From contig WBSF01000009.1 of the NCBI GenBank assembly GCA_008923315.1, positions 124,001-188,000 on the forward strand: DNA of 64,000 bases, given 5' to 3'. This document shows, piece by piece, positions 42,105 to 50,305 of this stretch. Positions within the stretch are counted from its first letter, which is position 1. Every line of letters begins with the position of its first letter. Made by a program: the position numbers and the translations under genes. Below the pieces are notes generated by a model. It did no database searches. It was not told the origin of the DNA and was given only the letters and a program-made list of their open reading frames with translations. Source of the DNA: Betaproteobacteria bacterium SCN1. Its GTDB lineage: Bacteria > Pseudomonadota > Gammaproteobacteria > Burkholderiales > Thiobacillaceae.

Positions 42105-42147
42105 TCGCTGTTCCCTGACGGTTCGCCGTCGCTTTCATCCACCCACC

Positions 42148-42183
42148 GGGGTCACGTTGCCCCGATGGGGGTGCCGTGGCCCC
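42148..42183 (+). promoter_or_regulatory. Leader hairpin before the 101-residue ICE gene
   Basis: GGGGTCACG/CGTGGCCCC with a CCCC/GGGG pair inside; AGAAGGAG and the ATG at 42207 follow. Confidence 0.55.
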
Positions 42184-42206
42184 TTCTTCCAGAAGGAGAA
42201 ACCACC

Positions 42207-42512
42207 ATGGCACTCGCAGTCCTCAACCTCGCGTCACAAGCACGCTTTTCGCCCGGGCAGGTGGTCATGACCGCCGGCGTCGACGAGCTGGTCCGACAGG
42301 GCCGGCTCAACCCCACGCCGTACCTGCGCCGCCATCTTCATGGCGATTGGGGCGACCTGAGCGACAGCGATCGACGGCAGAACGACGCCGCGCTGAAGTC
42401 CGGCGAAGATCGTCTGTTCTCGTCCTACCAGGTCACGCGCGACCTGAAGCTCTGGATCATCACCGAATGGGATCGCAGCGTCACCACACTGCTGCTGCCC
42501 AGCGAATACTGA
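42207..42512 (+). CDS. Small conserved ICE/plasmid protein, 101 residues
   Basis: This 101-residue protein has the landmarks PGQVVMTAGVDELVRQG and the segment LRRHLHGDWGDLSDSDRRQNDAALKSG. It ends in LWIITEWDRSVTTLLLPSEY. The GDWGDL pattern is common in small plasmid-borne proteins of unknown function. No membrane helix or catalytic motif is seen. Confidence 0.8.
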   Translation: MALAVLNLASQARFSPGQVVMTAGVDELVRQGRLNPTPYLRRHLHGDWGDLSDSDRRQNDAALKSGEDRLFSSYQVTRDLKLWIITEWDRSVTTLLLPSEY

Positions 42513-42554
42513 TCCGCATCCAGCGGTCTCGCGCCGCTTCTTTCTTCCCACCCA

Positions 42555-42592
42555 GGGGCATGTCACCGCCCCGAGGGGGAGGTGCATGCCCC
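42555..42592 (+). promoter_or_regulatory. Leader hairpin before the helicase gene
   Basis: GGGGCATG/CATGCCCC outer stem continuing into CACC/GGTG and CCCC/GGGG. It is the longest of the leader series and lies 20 bp before the ATG at 42612. Confidence 0.6.
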
Positions 42593-42611
42593 ATTGCCTT
42601 GGAGCATCACC

Positions 42612-44885
42612 ATGTCCCTCGATCTCGAAACCGTTCCCGAAACCGCTGTGCAGGGCGACCTGCTCGAAGCGGCCGCTTCACCCCTCACACTCAGCCTGCA
42701 GGACTTCGTGTCCGAGTTCGGCGACGAACTGCTCGACTCACTCAACCGCGCCAATCCGCCGGTCTACACCGGCCAGGTGCGGGTGCATCGGCAACTGATC
42801 CTCGCCGCGCTCAAGCGCAAGCTGTTCCCGGCGCAAGCCGATGTGGTCCATGCCGTCACCGAGCTACTGATCGACCGCGGCGAACGCGCCGCGATCGTCA
42901 ATGGCGAGATGGGCTGCGGCAAGACGACGGTGGGTATTGCCACCGCCGCCGTGCTCAATGCCGAAGGCTACCGCCGTACCCTGGTTCTGTCTCCGCCGCA
43001 CCTGGTCTACAAGTGGCGGCGCGAGATCCAGGAGACGGTGGCCGGTGCCAAGGTCTGGGTGCTCAACGGCCCAGACACGCTGGTCAAGCTGCTGAAACTG
43101 CGCGAGCAGTTGGGCGTGCCGGCCCAGGGCCAGGAGTTTTTCGTCCTGGGCCGCGTGCGGATGCGGATGGGGTTCCACTGGAAACCTGTCTTCGTTCGGC
43201 GGCGCACGCCTCACGGTGACGTGGCGGCGTGCCCGGATTGCGGGCATGTCATCACCGACCTCGACGGCGAGCCGATCAACCCGGTCGAGCTGGAAGCCGA
43301 GGAGTCCCGCCGCAAGTGCAGCCACTGCCGTGCACCGCTGTGGTCGTTGATCCGTCCCAGAGGCCTGTCCGCCAGCGACCAGTCCTCGACCGTGCTCAAG
43401 GCACTGAAGCGTATTCCAACCATCGGGGAAGTCACCGCGCAGAAGCTGATGCAAAAGTTCGGTGACGCCTTCCTCGCGTCGATGCTCGGGGACAACATCC
43501 ACGAGTTCATCAACCTGATGGATGGCAACGGCGAGCTGGTCTTCTCGGACCGGCAAGCCCACCGGATGGAACGCGCGATGGCCAACATGGAGTTCGGCTT
43601 CGGCGAGGGCGGCTACCAGCCGTCCGAGTTCATCAAGAGGCAGCTTCCCCAAGGCACGTTCGACCTGCTCATCGCCGACGAGGCACACGAGTACAAGAAC
43701 GGCGGCTCCGCACAGGGCCAGGCCATGGGGGTGTTGGCGGCCAAGGCGCGCAAGACGCTGCTGCTCACCGGCACACTGATGGGCGGCTACGGCGACGACC
43801 TGTTCCACCTGCTGTTCCGAGCCCTGCCGGGGCGGATGATCGAAGACGGCTACCGGCCGACGAAGAGCGGCAGCATGACGTCGGCCGCGATGGCGTTCAT
43901 GCGCGATCACGGTGTCTTGAAGGACATCTATTCCGAGAGCACCGGCACGGCGCACAAGACGGCCAAGGGCACCAAGGTATCGGTGCGCACGGTCAAGGCG
44001 CCGGGCTTCGGTCCGAAGGGCGTGCTGCGTTGCGTCCTGCCGTTCACGGTCTTCCTCAAGTTGAAGGACATCGGTGGCAACGTGCTGCCGCCCTACGACG
44101 AGGAGTTCCGCGAAGTCGCGATGGACACGGCGCAGGCCGCGGCCTACCGCGATCTGGCGGGTCGGCTGACCCAGGAGCTGAAGCAGGCCCTGGCGAAGCG
44201 CGACACGACGCTGCTCGGTGTAGTCCTCAATGTGCTGCTGGCCTGGCCGGACTGCTGCTTCCGGTCGGAAACGGTGGTACATCCGCGCACACGCAACACC
44301 TTGGCGTTCGTGCCGGCTCAGTTCAACGAGCTGGAGGTGATGCCCAAGGAACGCGAGCTGATCGAGATCTGCAAGCAAGAGAAGGCAGAAGGTCGCAAGA
44401 CCCTGGTCTATTCGGTCTACACTGGCACGCGCGACACCACGTCGCGTTTGAAGGTGCTGCTTGAGCAGGAAGGCTTCAAGGTGGCGGTACTGCGCGCGAG
44501 CGTGGATGCCTCCCGCCGTGAGGACTGGATCGCCGAGCAGTTGGACCGTGGCATCGACGTGCTCATCACCAATCCCGAGCTGGTGAAAACCGGCCTGGAC
44601 CTGCTGGAGTTCCCGACCATCGTGTTCCTCCAGTCCGGCTACAACGTGTATTCGTTGCAGCAGGCCGCCCGGCGCTCATGGCGCATCGGCCAGAAGCAGC
44701 CGGTGCGCGTGATCTACCTCGGCTACGCCAACTCCTCGCAGATGACCTGCCTGGGGCTGATGGCCCGGAAGATCATGGTGTCGCAGAGCACCTCCGGCGA
44801 CGTGCCCGAATCGGGGCTCGATGTCCTGAACCAGGATGGCGACTCGGTGGAGGTGGCACTGGCACGGCAGTTGGTCGCGGTCTGA
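42612..44885 (+). CDS. SNF2-like DEAH/D-box helicase of the ICE
   Basis: This 757-residue superfamily 2 protein has Walker A GEMGCGKTT (about residues 96-104), a Walker B-type box LIADEAHEY (about 352-360), TGTLMGG, and motif VI QQAARRSWRIGQ (about 685-696). A zinc-binding insertion (CPDCGHV ... CSHCRAP, about 208-248) and a helix-hairpin-like segment (IPTIGEVTAQKLMQKFGDAF) stand between the lobes. It probably remodels DNA or DNA-protein complexes of the element. It is the last gene of this block, and a terminator follows. Confidence 0.87.
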   Translation: MSLDLETVPETAVQGDLLEAAASPLTLSLQDFVSEFGDELLDSLNRANPPVYTGQVRVHRQLILAALKRKLFPAQADVVHAVTELLIDRGERAAIVNGEMGCGKTTVGIATAAVLNAEGYRRTLVLSPPHLVYKWRREIQETVAGAKVWVLNGPDTLVKLLKLREQLGVPAQGQEFFVLGRVRMRMGFHWKPVFVRRRTPHGDVAACPDCGHVITDLDGEPINPVELEAEESRRKCSHCRAPLWSLIRPRGLSASDQSSTVLKALKRIPTIGEVTAQKLMQKFGDAFLASMLGDNIHEFINLMDGNGELVFSDRQAHRMERAMANMEFGFGEGGYQPSEFIKRQLPQGTFDLLIADEAHEYKNGGSAQGQAMGVLAAKARKTLLLTGTLMGGYGDDLFHLLFRALPGRMIEDGYRPTKSGSMTSAAMAFMRDHGVLKDIYSESTGTAHKTAKGTKVSVRTVKAPGFGPKGVLRCVLPFTVFLKLKDIGGNVLPPYDEEFREVAMDTAQAAAYRDLAGRLTQELKQALAKRDTTLLGVVLNVLLAWPDCCFRSETVVHPRTRNTLAFVPAQFNELEVMPKERELIEICKQEKAEGRKTLVYSVYTGTRDTTSRLKVLLEQEGFKVAVLRASVDASRREDWIAEQLDRGIDVLITNPELVKTGLDLLEFPTIVFLQSGYNVYSLQQAARRSWRIGQKQPVRVIYLGYANSSQMTCLGLMARKIMVSQSTSGDVPESGLDVLNQDGDSVEVALARQLVAV

Positions 44886-44896
44886 CCTGTTTACGT

Positions 44897-44931
44897 GAGC
44901 CGACTCCCCGTAAGGGCTGTCGGCTCTTTTT
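44897..44931 (+). terminator. Rho-independent terminator after the helicase gene
   Basis: GAGCCGAC/GTCGGCTC stem with a 14-base loop and TTTTT tail. It ends the ICE block and faces the CBASS operon coming from the other side. Confidence 0.85.
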
Positions 44932-45081
44932 CTGGCCGCTTGCCGATGTGCGAGCCAAGCTGGTCTATCAAGTAGGGGTGGACGCCGACGGGCTCCGGAC
45001 GACCGCTTGGACCGGGCCACCGCCGGGCTTGCTTGCTCTGATAATTTCTACGAATGGCTATCCAGTTTGATGGGCATATGC

Positions 45082-45807
45082 CTATTTCATGAGCCACTGC
45101 CCATAAGCTTCCACATCGATCATGGGAACTGTCCCACTGAACTGAAGTCGGGAAATCAACTTGAACAGAAAGGCCGTCGCTGGTTTGTTCTCGTTGATGT
45201 AGCTGTAGTTGCCCGTAGCATGGTCGAGAAAAAAGTGGCCGTGAGCAGCTACGCACCCGATGTCCAGTCGCCCGTCCTCTAAGTCGGTGGTCAGAGCTCG
45301 GTCGAAGGATTTCCCCAGTGCAGGGCTCCATTCACTCTCAAACGTAAGCAATCCGCCCAAAATGGGAATGAGAGGCTTGGGAGGGTAAGTCCCTCCCGCA
45401 TGAGGAATTGGCAAGCTGGTCCGATGCAAGCTGCGGACGCTAGCAACCTTTTGCTGTGCATAAGCCACCAGATTGGCGTCTGCTGTCTGCTTGGCCTCGA
45501 ATACGGCATATACGCTCTCGGCTGGGATGATGGTCTCATTCTCGTAAGTGAAGATGAAGGGCGAGTACTGCCGATCGAAGATCACCACATCGATCTGCTG
45601 GCTGAAGTTCCCGAGACTGTCCACCACATGCGCCTTGGCGGCCTGATAACGCTTCGGCAAGTACGTATCCAGCATGCTGATCCAGACGTTTTCACTTGCA
45701 TCGCCTTTCGTTCCTGGATGGCCAAATGTCTTGCGGACAGTAGAGAGGCGCTGCTGGATGTCTTCATGCAAAGAGGAAAGAAGCTGGGAGAGCGACCACT
45801 GAGACAT
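45082..45807 (-). CDS. CBASS effector candidate, DUF6602-like predicted PD-(D/E)XK nuclease
   Basis: This 241-residue protein is the last gene of the CBASS operon, in the place where type III systems usually carry the NucC nuclease. A PD-(D/E)XK-type set is visible: Glu39 (GDASENVW), Asp73 (QQIDVVIFD) and Glu104-Ala-Lys106 (VFEAK), with the usual hydrophobic strands. It is not NucC by sequence. I recall such proteins being annotated DUF6602. By context I predict that it is switched on by the cyclic nucleotide made by the CD-NTase and degrades DNA. It starts directly against the ATPase stop, and its base composition is visibly less GC-rich than its neighbours. Confidence 0.8.
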   Translation of the reverse strand: MSQWSLSQLLSSLHEDIQQRLSTVRKTFGHPGTKGDASENVWISMLDTYLPKRYQAAKAHVVDSLGNFSQQIDVVIFDRQYSPFIFTYENETIIPAESVYAVFEAKQTADANLVAYAQQKVASVRSLHRTSLPIPHAGGTYPPKPLIPILGGLLTFESEWSPALGKSFDRALTTDLEDGRLDIGCVAAHGHFFLDHATGNYSYINENKPATAFLFKLISRLQFSGTVPMIDVEAYGQWLMK

Positions 45808-46755
45808 TTAACACCCCCTTGCCGTGGAGTCTTTGAACGGCGGAGTCGGCGCCATCGCGCGGGCCAGTTCGATGGCACGGGATGGCTTTATGGGCCCCTG
45901 AGGGTAGGCGTCCAGCACGATCGCGGGTAGCAGGCGCTGCGTGAGGTCCGAGTAGGTAAAGCCGTAAGGGCGTTTGGCCTGCTCGCCCGTGGCCGCCACC
46001 AGGGATTGCAGATCGGCCTTGCCAAAGCCAGCGTCGCCCAGGCGCCGGTGAAGGACCTCAAGTCGCTGAGCTTCGTCAGGTCGCTCGAATACGAGAATGT
46101 CGGCCGCGCGTCGGCGCACGGCCGGGTCCAACGCGTTGAGGCGGTTAGTGCACATCAGCACAGCGGCCGGCAGGTGGCCGTTGGCCAGCCGGTCGATCCC
46201 GCGAATGAACGCATTCACGCCCGCGCGATCTTCATGATGCATCTGATCGGCTTCTCGGGATTGCGCGAGCGCATCGGCCTCATCAACCAGCAGTATCACG
46301 CCTCCGCGTGCTCGACTGCCCTTGGAGGACTTGACCTTGCTTGCTTCATGGAAGGCGTGGTCGAACGCCGCCGAGACGAGTTGGGTCATCTCGCCGACAC
46401 GGCCTTGCCCCCGAGAAGACAGGCTGAGCGGCAGCAGTGTGATGTCGATCCCTTCTTGCCGCGCCACCATGTCACCGATCGTTTCGGCGAGTTCGGTCTT
46501 TCCGGAGCCCACATCGCCGGAGAGCACTACCAATGGGGGCCGGCGCAGCACGGCGTCGAGCAATCCTGTCGAATGAGCGTGGTGCTGGTCGAGCCATTCC
46601 TTGAGACCTGCGGGGTTGATGAGAACAGCGAGAACGTTACTCAGACGACGGATCTTGTCGTCCATTCCGACCAGCTTGGCCAGACGGCTCTGGGCGTCGG
46701 CATCTGGCAAAGTGATGGGGCGTTCGAACAGCCCCGGCGTGCTGGTAGTGGTCAT
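45808..46755 (-). CDS. cap6: TRIP13/Pch2-like AAA+ ATPase (Cap6) of type III CBASS
   Basis: This 315-residue AAA+ protein has Walker A GDVGSGKT (residues 80-87), Walker B ILLVDEAD (154-161), a sensor-1 region (AAVLMCTNRLNALDPAVRRRA) and an arginine-finger area. With a HORMA protein encoded directly upstream it fits Cap6, the TRIP13 homologue that opens HORMA domains and turns off CD-NTase signalling until phage infection. It overlaps the HORMA stop (ATGA) and abuts the effector gene. Confidence 0.87.
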   Translation of the reverse strand: MTTTSTPGLFERPITLPDADAQSRLAKLVGMDDKIRRLSNVLAVLINPAGLKEWLDQHHAHSTGLLDAVLRRPPLVVLSGDVGSGKTELAETIGDMVARQEGIDITLLPLSLSSRGQGRVGEMTQLVSAAFDHAFHEASKVKSSKGSRARGGVILLVDEADALAQSREADQMHHEDRAGVNAFIRGIDRLANGHLPAAVLMCTNRLNALDPAVRRRAADILVFERPDEAQRLEVLHRRLGDAGFGKADLQSLVAATGEQAKRPYGFTYSDLTQRLLPAIVLDAYPQGPIKPSRAIELARAMAPTPPFKDSTARGC

Positions 46756-47270
46756 CAGTAGCTCCTGACACTGGCGCGGCCCAAGGCGCGGCCGCCGGAT
46801 GAATACGTCTTGTCGTCGGCGAAGTAGCCTCCGCTGACCGATGGCTCGGGCGCTCCCGTGCGTTGGACGGGCAACTGCTGCTTGATGGCTTCGCGCTGCG
46901 CCAGCGTGAGTGCATCCCAGGCAGAGCTGTAGGTGAGATAGCTGTAGAACGACGCTCCTGCCACGTTGGCGCCGGGGCGAACACGGCCCGGATCGTCATC
47001 CATGCCGTCTCCAGCCAGTTCACGGGCCGTGTAGCGCAGGGTCGGCTCGATCCATTCGCCATCGCGCTTGAAGCCATAGGTCACCGTGTCGAGATAGCCT
47101 TGACGCAAGAGCTCCGTGATCTCGCCTTCGAGTCGCTCGATGAAAGCATCGTCGGGGGCATGGTAGAAGCGCTGCATTCGCTTCAGGTCGGCTGCCACTT
47201 TCGCCGCCAGGTGCCTGGCATGCGTCAAGGTGAACGCCTTGGTCTCGGTGGTGGTGTAGGCGTAACTCAT
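46755..47270 (-). CDS. cap7: Bacterial HORMA-domain protein (Cap7), family 1
   Basis: This 171-residue protein opens MSYAYTTTETKAFTLTHARHLAAKVAADL, then has DAFIERLEGEITELLRQGYLDTVTYGFKRDGEWIEPTLRYT and a C-terminal safety-belt-like end. This matches the bacterial HORMA family 1 found in type III CBASS. The protein binds and activates the CD-NTase when it captures a peptide, and is remodelled by Cap6. I choose ATG 47270 (AAGGGTGA upstream); GTG 47279 is the alternative that overlaps the CD-NTase stop. Confidence 0.85.
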   Translation of the reverse strand: MSYAYTTTETKAFTLTHARHLAAKVAADLKRMQRFYHAPDDAFIERLEGEITELLRQGYLDTVTYGFKRDGEWIEPTLRYTARELAGDGMDDDPGRVRPGANVAGASFYSYLTYSSAWDALTLAQREAIKQQLPVQRTGAPEPSVSGGYFADDKTYSSGGRALGRASVRSY

Positions 47271-47275
47271 GGTGT

Positions 47276-48241
47276 TCACCCTTGGAAAGAGGAGCCGAAG
47301 ACCTTCTGCCAGTAGTGCACGGTTAACTCCTTGGTAGGTGCCTTCAGTGCGGCGTCGATGGCGTCGCCAGCGTCCAGCGCCGCGTCTACGATCGCGGCGG
47401 CGTTCTGGGCGGTGTACAGCCGCGCAACGTTGTTGGACGCATTGATCGGGTCGATGATCTGCACACGGTCCGCGCTGGGTGCCACCGTCGAGGCCTGGTA
47501 GTAGTCCTCGAACACGATGCGCTCGCTCAGGTTGCTCTCTGCGACGTATGTGAAGAAGGACTGCAGCGCTTCGGGGTAGTCCGAAAGATCGGTGCCGTTG
47601 TCTGTCAGCTCGGCCAGGATCATTTCGATCATGAACGACTTGAAGCGGAATCCGTCGTGTTCCTGCTTCATGCGACGTGCCCAGTACTTGATCAGCCGCA
47701 CCACCTGCGCGAAGTGCGTGGGCTGCGCTTGCTTGCGCTTGCGGGCGAACTCCAGGTGTAGCGGAATGCTGGTTTCCAGGAACGAGCCGTCGTCCTGGCT
47801 GATGAGGTTGCCGCGCCAGTCGGGTAGGCCGGCGTACAGTACGGGTACGACATCCACGTTCAACCCGGTTCCGCGGAAGTTCACCGTGACCGAGTAGGTC
47901 TGGGGCTGCACCTGTTCGGGGCTGAAGTTGGGAAACGCCTTGCGCAGCTTCTCGGCAAGGTAGTTCAGCAGGGCCTGGAGGTCGTGAGGCGCATCGGAGC
48001 CGCTGATATAGACGGCCACGTCGATGTCGTTCAGCGAGCGCAGTGCCGTGCCCTTCGCCAAGCTGCCGGACAGCAGCATCTTCTTCAGCGCGAAGTCCGG
48101 ATGCTCCGCGAGGTAGCCCTCCAGCTTTTCGCGCAGTCGGCGCGCCTGTGCCCGGAACTCATCGGCCTTTTCCTTGGGCAGGTTGACGCGTTCCTCGGCA
48201 AAGCGGACGAGGTCGCGGTGATCGACGTGAGCTCTGGACAT
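47276..48241 (-). CDS. CBASS oligonucleotide cyclase (CD-NTase)
   Basis: This 321-residue nucleotidyltransferase has the GS motif at Gly59-Ser60 (LLSGSLAKGT), the metal-binding pair Asp72/Asp74 (NDIDVAV), and a third Asp at 130 (LNVDVVP), all in CD-NTase order. A helical C-terminal half carries the nucleobase pocket region. It should make a cyclic oligonucleotide messenger on phage sensing. The clade (C or D type, likely for HORMA systems) cannot be fixed by eye. It is the first gene of the operon, downstream of a TTGACA promoter with a repressor site. Confidence 0.92.
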   Translation of the reverse strand: MSRAHVDHRDLVRFAEERVNLPKEKADEFRAQARRLREKLEGYLAEHPDFALKKMLLSGSLAKGTALRSLNDIDVAVYISGSDAPHDLQALLNYLAEKLRKAFPNFSPEQVQPQTYSVTVNFRGTGLNVDVVPVLYAGLPDWRGNLISQDDGSFLETSIPLHLEFARKRKQAQPTHFAQVVRLIKYWARRMKQEHDGFRFKSFMIEMILAELTDNGTDLSDYPEALQSFFTYVAESNLSERIVFEDYYQASTVAPSADRVQIIDPINASNNVARLYTAQNAAAIVDAALDAGDAIDAALKAPTKELTVHYWQKVFGSSFQG

Positions 48242-48317
48242 GTGGACATGCTCCTTCGGTGATTGGGCCGGGCTGTCCGATCAGTCCTTGTGATCGCGTT
48301 CAGAGCGCCAGCAGAAA

Positions 48318-48398
48318 AAGTTCGGAATCGTGAACTTGCCGTGATGTTACACCCGTTTCCTCGGTTGTCAAACAAAAAGTTCGGTACCGTGGTATTCT
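48318..48398. promoter_or_regulatory. Divergent CBASS/capH control region with two operators
   Basis: Minus strand: -35 TTGACA (48366-48371), 16-bp spacer, -10 TAACAT (48344-48349). Plus strand: an extended -10 TGGTATTCT (48391-48399 region) for capH. Two sites share AAAAAGTTCGG and CGTG: site 1 at 48315-48337, with AAGTTC/GAACTT arms, sits on the CBASS transcription start, and site 2 at 48374-48396 (core CGGTACCG) sits in the capH promoter. One repressor would shut both directions. Confidence 0.75.
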
Positions 48399-48432
48399 CA
48401 GGGTTCGTAGGAACTAGACAGGAGACGTGACC

Positions 48433-48756
48433 ATGGCGACCCGTCTGGGGGAAAAGCTGCGCGAGCTGCGAAAGGAGCGCAAGCTAACCCTTGAAAAGCT
48501 GGCCGACGCCGCCGGCTTGAGCAAAAGCTATCTTTGGGAACTTGAGAATCGCGAGTCCCAGCGGCCATCAGCAGAAAAGCTCACCGCGCTGGCGGACGCG
48601 CTGGGTGTGGCGGCCTCGTACTTCATAGAGGAAGACGTGCGCGCACCAGAAGAGCGGCACTTGGACGAGGCGTTTTTTCGCGGCTACCAGAAGCTGGAGC
48701 CTGAGGCGAAGGAACAACTTCGCAAGATCCTCGATACCTTCAAGAAGACCCCATGA
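48433..48756 (+). CDS. capH: CapH-like XRE-family repressor
   Basis: This 107-residue protein has an N-terminal XRE helix-turn-helix (KLADAAGLSKSYLWELENRESQRPSAEKLTALADALGV, about residues 23-60) and a C-terminal helical part (about 75-105). In studied systems CapH represses CBASS transcription and is cut by the protease CapP when DNA damage produces single-stranded DNA. Divergent orientation to CBASS, operon overlap with a CapP-like gene and the repeated operators all fit. ATG 48433 has GGAGA upstream; GTG 48427 is possible. Confidence 0.87.
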   Translation: MATRLGEKLRELRKERKLTLEKLADAAGLSKSYLWELENRESQRPSAEKLTALADALGVAASYFIEEDVRAPEERHLDEAFFRGYQKLEPEAKEQLRKILDTFKKTP

Positions 48757-49622
48757 CGGACGGCGGCTGGACGCCCCAGCGTGCTGCGAATCGCCTCGTG
48801 AAGGTGGTCGAAGCTGTCAGCATGGCGCACGGCATTGATCGGTTTCCGGTGGACGTGCCTCAGTTGGCGCTTGAGTCCGCTCGCATATTCAACTGGTCAG
48901 ATCCCATCACAAAGGTCCAAGCTGCGGCGATCAAAGGTTTTGACGGAGCATTGTTTCCCGGGGATGGCCGCAAGGAGTGGCTGCTCCTCTACAACAACGC
49001 GGTGACATCTCCGGGACGTGTGCGCTTCACGCAAGCGCACGAACTTGGGCACTACATTCTGCACCGGATGCAAAGGGAGTCCTTCCAGTGCAGTGATGCC
49101 GACATGCTGAACTGGTCCCAGGACGATCGCGACATCGAGGCTCAGGCGGATCTGTTTGCTTCGTACCTGCTGATGCCGCTGGACGACTACCGCAAGCAGG
49201 TCACCACGAACGTCGACATGGACATCCTCGGCGCATGCGCGGAGCGCTACGGTGTGTCGCTGACGGCGGCGATCTTGAAGTGGTTGCAGTACACCGATGA
49301 GAAGGCCGTTCTAGTGATGTCCAACGATGGCTTCATCAATTGGGCTTGGTCGAGCGAACCCGCGGCCCGAGCTGGCGCGTTCTTCCGCACCCGTGGCAAC
49401 GTCATTCCTCTGCCAGAACACTCCCTCGCGGCAAATCAGGAAGTGCTGCATGATCGACAAGGCACCAAGATTTCCGCGGCCGTTTGGTTCCCACACGCCG
49501 ATCCGAGTATTCCGCTGCGTGAGATGAAGATACACGCAGCACAGTACGACGCTACGCTGAGCCTTTTGTGCTTACCGCGATCAGCCGAAGCTTGGCCGCC
49601 ACGTGACCGTGACGAAGAGTAG
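48753..49622 (+). CDS. capP: CapP-like ImmA/IrrE-family metallopeptidase
   Basis: This 289-residue protein has the zinc motif HELGH (about residues 95-99) in QAHELGHYILHR, with the third ligand Glu in IEAQADLFASYLLMP, as in ImmA/IrrE/CapP proteases. A C-terminal domain (about 185-289) is the probable sensor. CapP cleaves CapH in response to single-stranded DNA in characterised systems, releasing CBASS expression. The ATGA overlap with capH supports a two-gene operon. No IrrE-like DNA-binding domain is seen in it, as expected for CapP. Confidence 0.87.
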   Translation: MTDGGWTPQRAANRLVKVVEAVSMAHGIDRFPVDVPQLALESARIFNWSDPITKVQAAAIKGFDGALFPGDGRKEWLLLYNNAVTSPGRVRFTQAHELGHYILHRMQRESFQCSDADMLNWSQDDRDIEAQADLFASYLLMPLDDYRKQVTTNVDMDILGACAERYGVSLTAAILKWLQYTDEKAVLVMSNDGFINWAWSSEPAARAGAFFRTRGNVIPLPEHSLAANQEVLHDRQGTKISAAVWFPHADPSIPLREMKIHAAQYDATLSLLCLPRSAEAWPPRDRDEE

Positions 49623-49723
49623 CTGATTGCTAGAAAGAAGGTGGTCGAGCGCTAGCTCCCTTTCTTTGCTGCGCGTTCGGTTTCATGCGCCGAAGGTATC
49701 GGCTCCGCTACAGGAGCCGAGCG

Positions 49724-50305
49724 ATGCATCGATTTCCATCTTTTCTCTCCATTGCCCGCCGGCTAGGCACTACTGGCCTTCTATTAATCTTCGCAGCATT
49801 GGCAGCCGGCTGCACCACCATTACGCCACCCCAGGCCGAAGTGCCGGCAGGGAACTCCGGGAGCGTTGCTGAAGCATCTCCGCCGGCACTGATCCCGGTG
49901 GCCCGCTACGGCCGCTACACCCTGGTCGAGCTGGTGCCGGAACCTGCGCAGCGTGATCTCTTGCAGCAGGCGGTGGAGGTCTCGATTCCGCCCATGCTCG
50001 ATGCCAGCGTGGGCGACGTCATGCGCCATGTGCTCCTGCGCTCCGGCTACCGGCTCTGCGATGCGGCCGAAGCCGCCACCCTCTACGCGCTGCCGCTGCC
50101 TGCCGCGCACCTGCGCCTGGGCCCGCTGATGCTGCGCGATGCCTTGCTGACCCTTGCCGGCCCCGCCTGGGAGCTGTCGGTCGATGACTTGACCCGCCAG
50201 GTCTGCTTCAGCCGACACGGTGCTCCCGCCTTCCTTTCCGCCAACCCGCCCGGCACCGCCACGCCCGTGCCGGAGGCCGACCGGCGCGAGGAGATGCAGC
50301 CATGA
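49724..50305 (+). CDS. ICE PilL-type lipoprotein (PFGI-1 class, TIGR03748)
   Basis: This 193-residue protein has a signal peptide with lipobox (ALAAGC, Cys at about residue 27). The segment after it (LIPVARYGRYTLVELVPEPAQRDLLQQAV) and the middle (DASVGDVMRHVLLRSGYRLCDAAEAATLYALPLPAAHLRLGPLMLRDALLTLAG) are the PilL_conj pattern of PFGI-1-type elements. It should sit in the outer membrane as part of the conjugation apparatus. I start at ATG 49724, within a longer open frame from 49685. It overlaps the next gene by four bases. Confidence 0.87.
   Translation: MHRFPSFLSIARRLGTTGLLLIFAALAAGCTTITPPQAEVPAGNSGSVAEASPPALIPVARYGRYTLVELVPEPAQRDLLQQAVEVSIPPMLDASVGDVMRHVLLRSGYRLCDAAEAATLYALPLPAAHLRLGPLMLRDALLTLAGPAWELSVDDLTRQVCFSRHGAPAFLSANPPGTATPVPEADRREEMQP

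Noticed and set aside
42864-44378. 504-residue minus-strand open frame
   Set aside because: It is antisense to the SNF2-like helicase; no motif or ribosome-binding site.
45082-45807. NucC as the CBASS effector
   Set aside because: The sequence does not show the NucC motif arrangement. The PD-(D/E)XK spacing and flanking strands are those of a different family.
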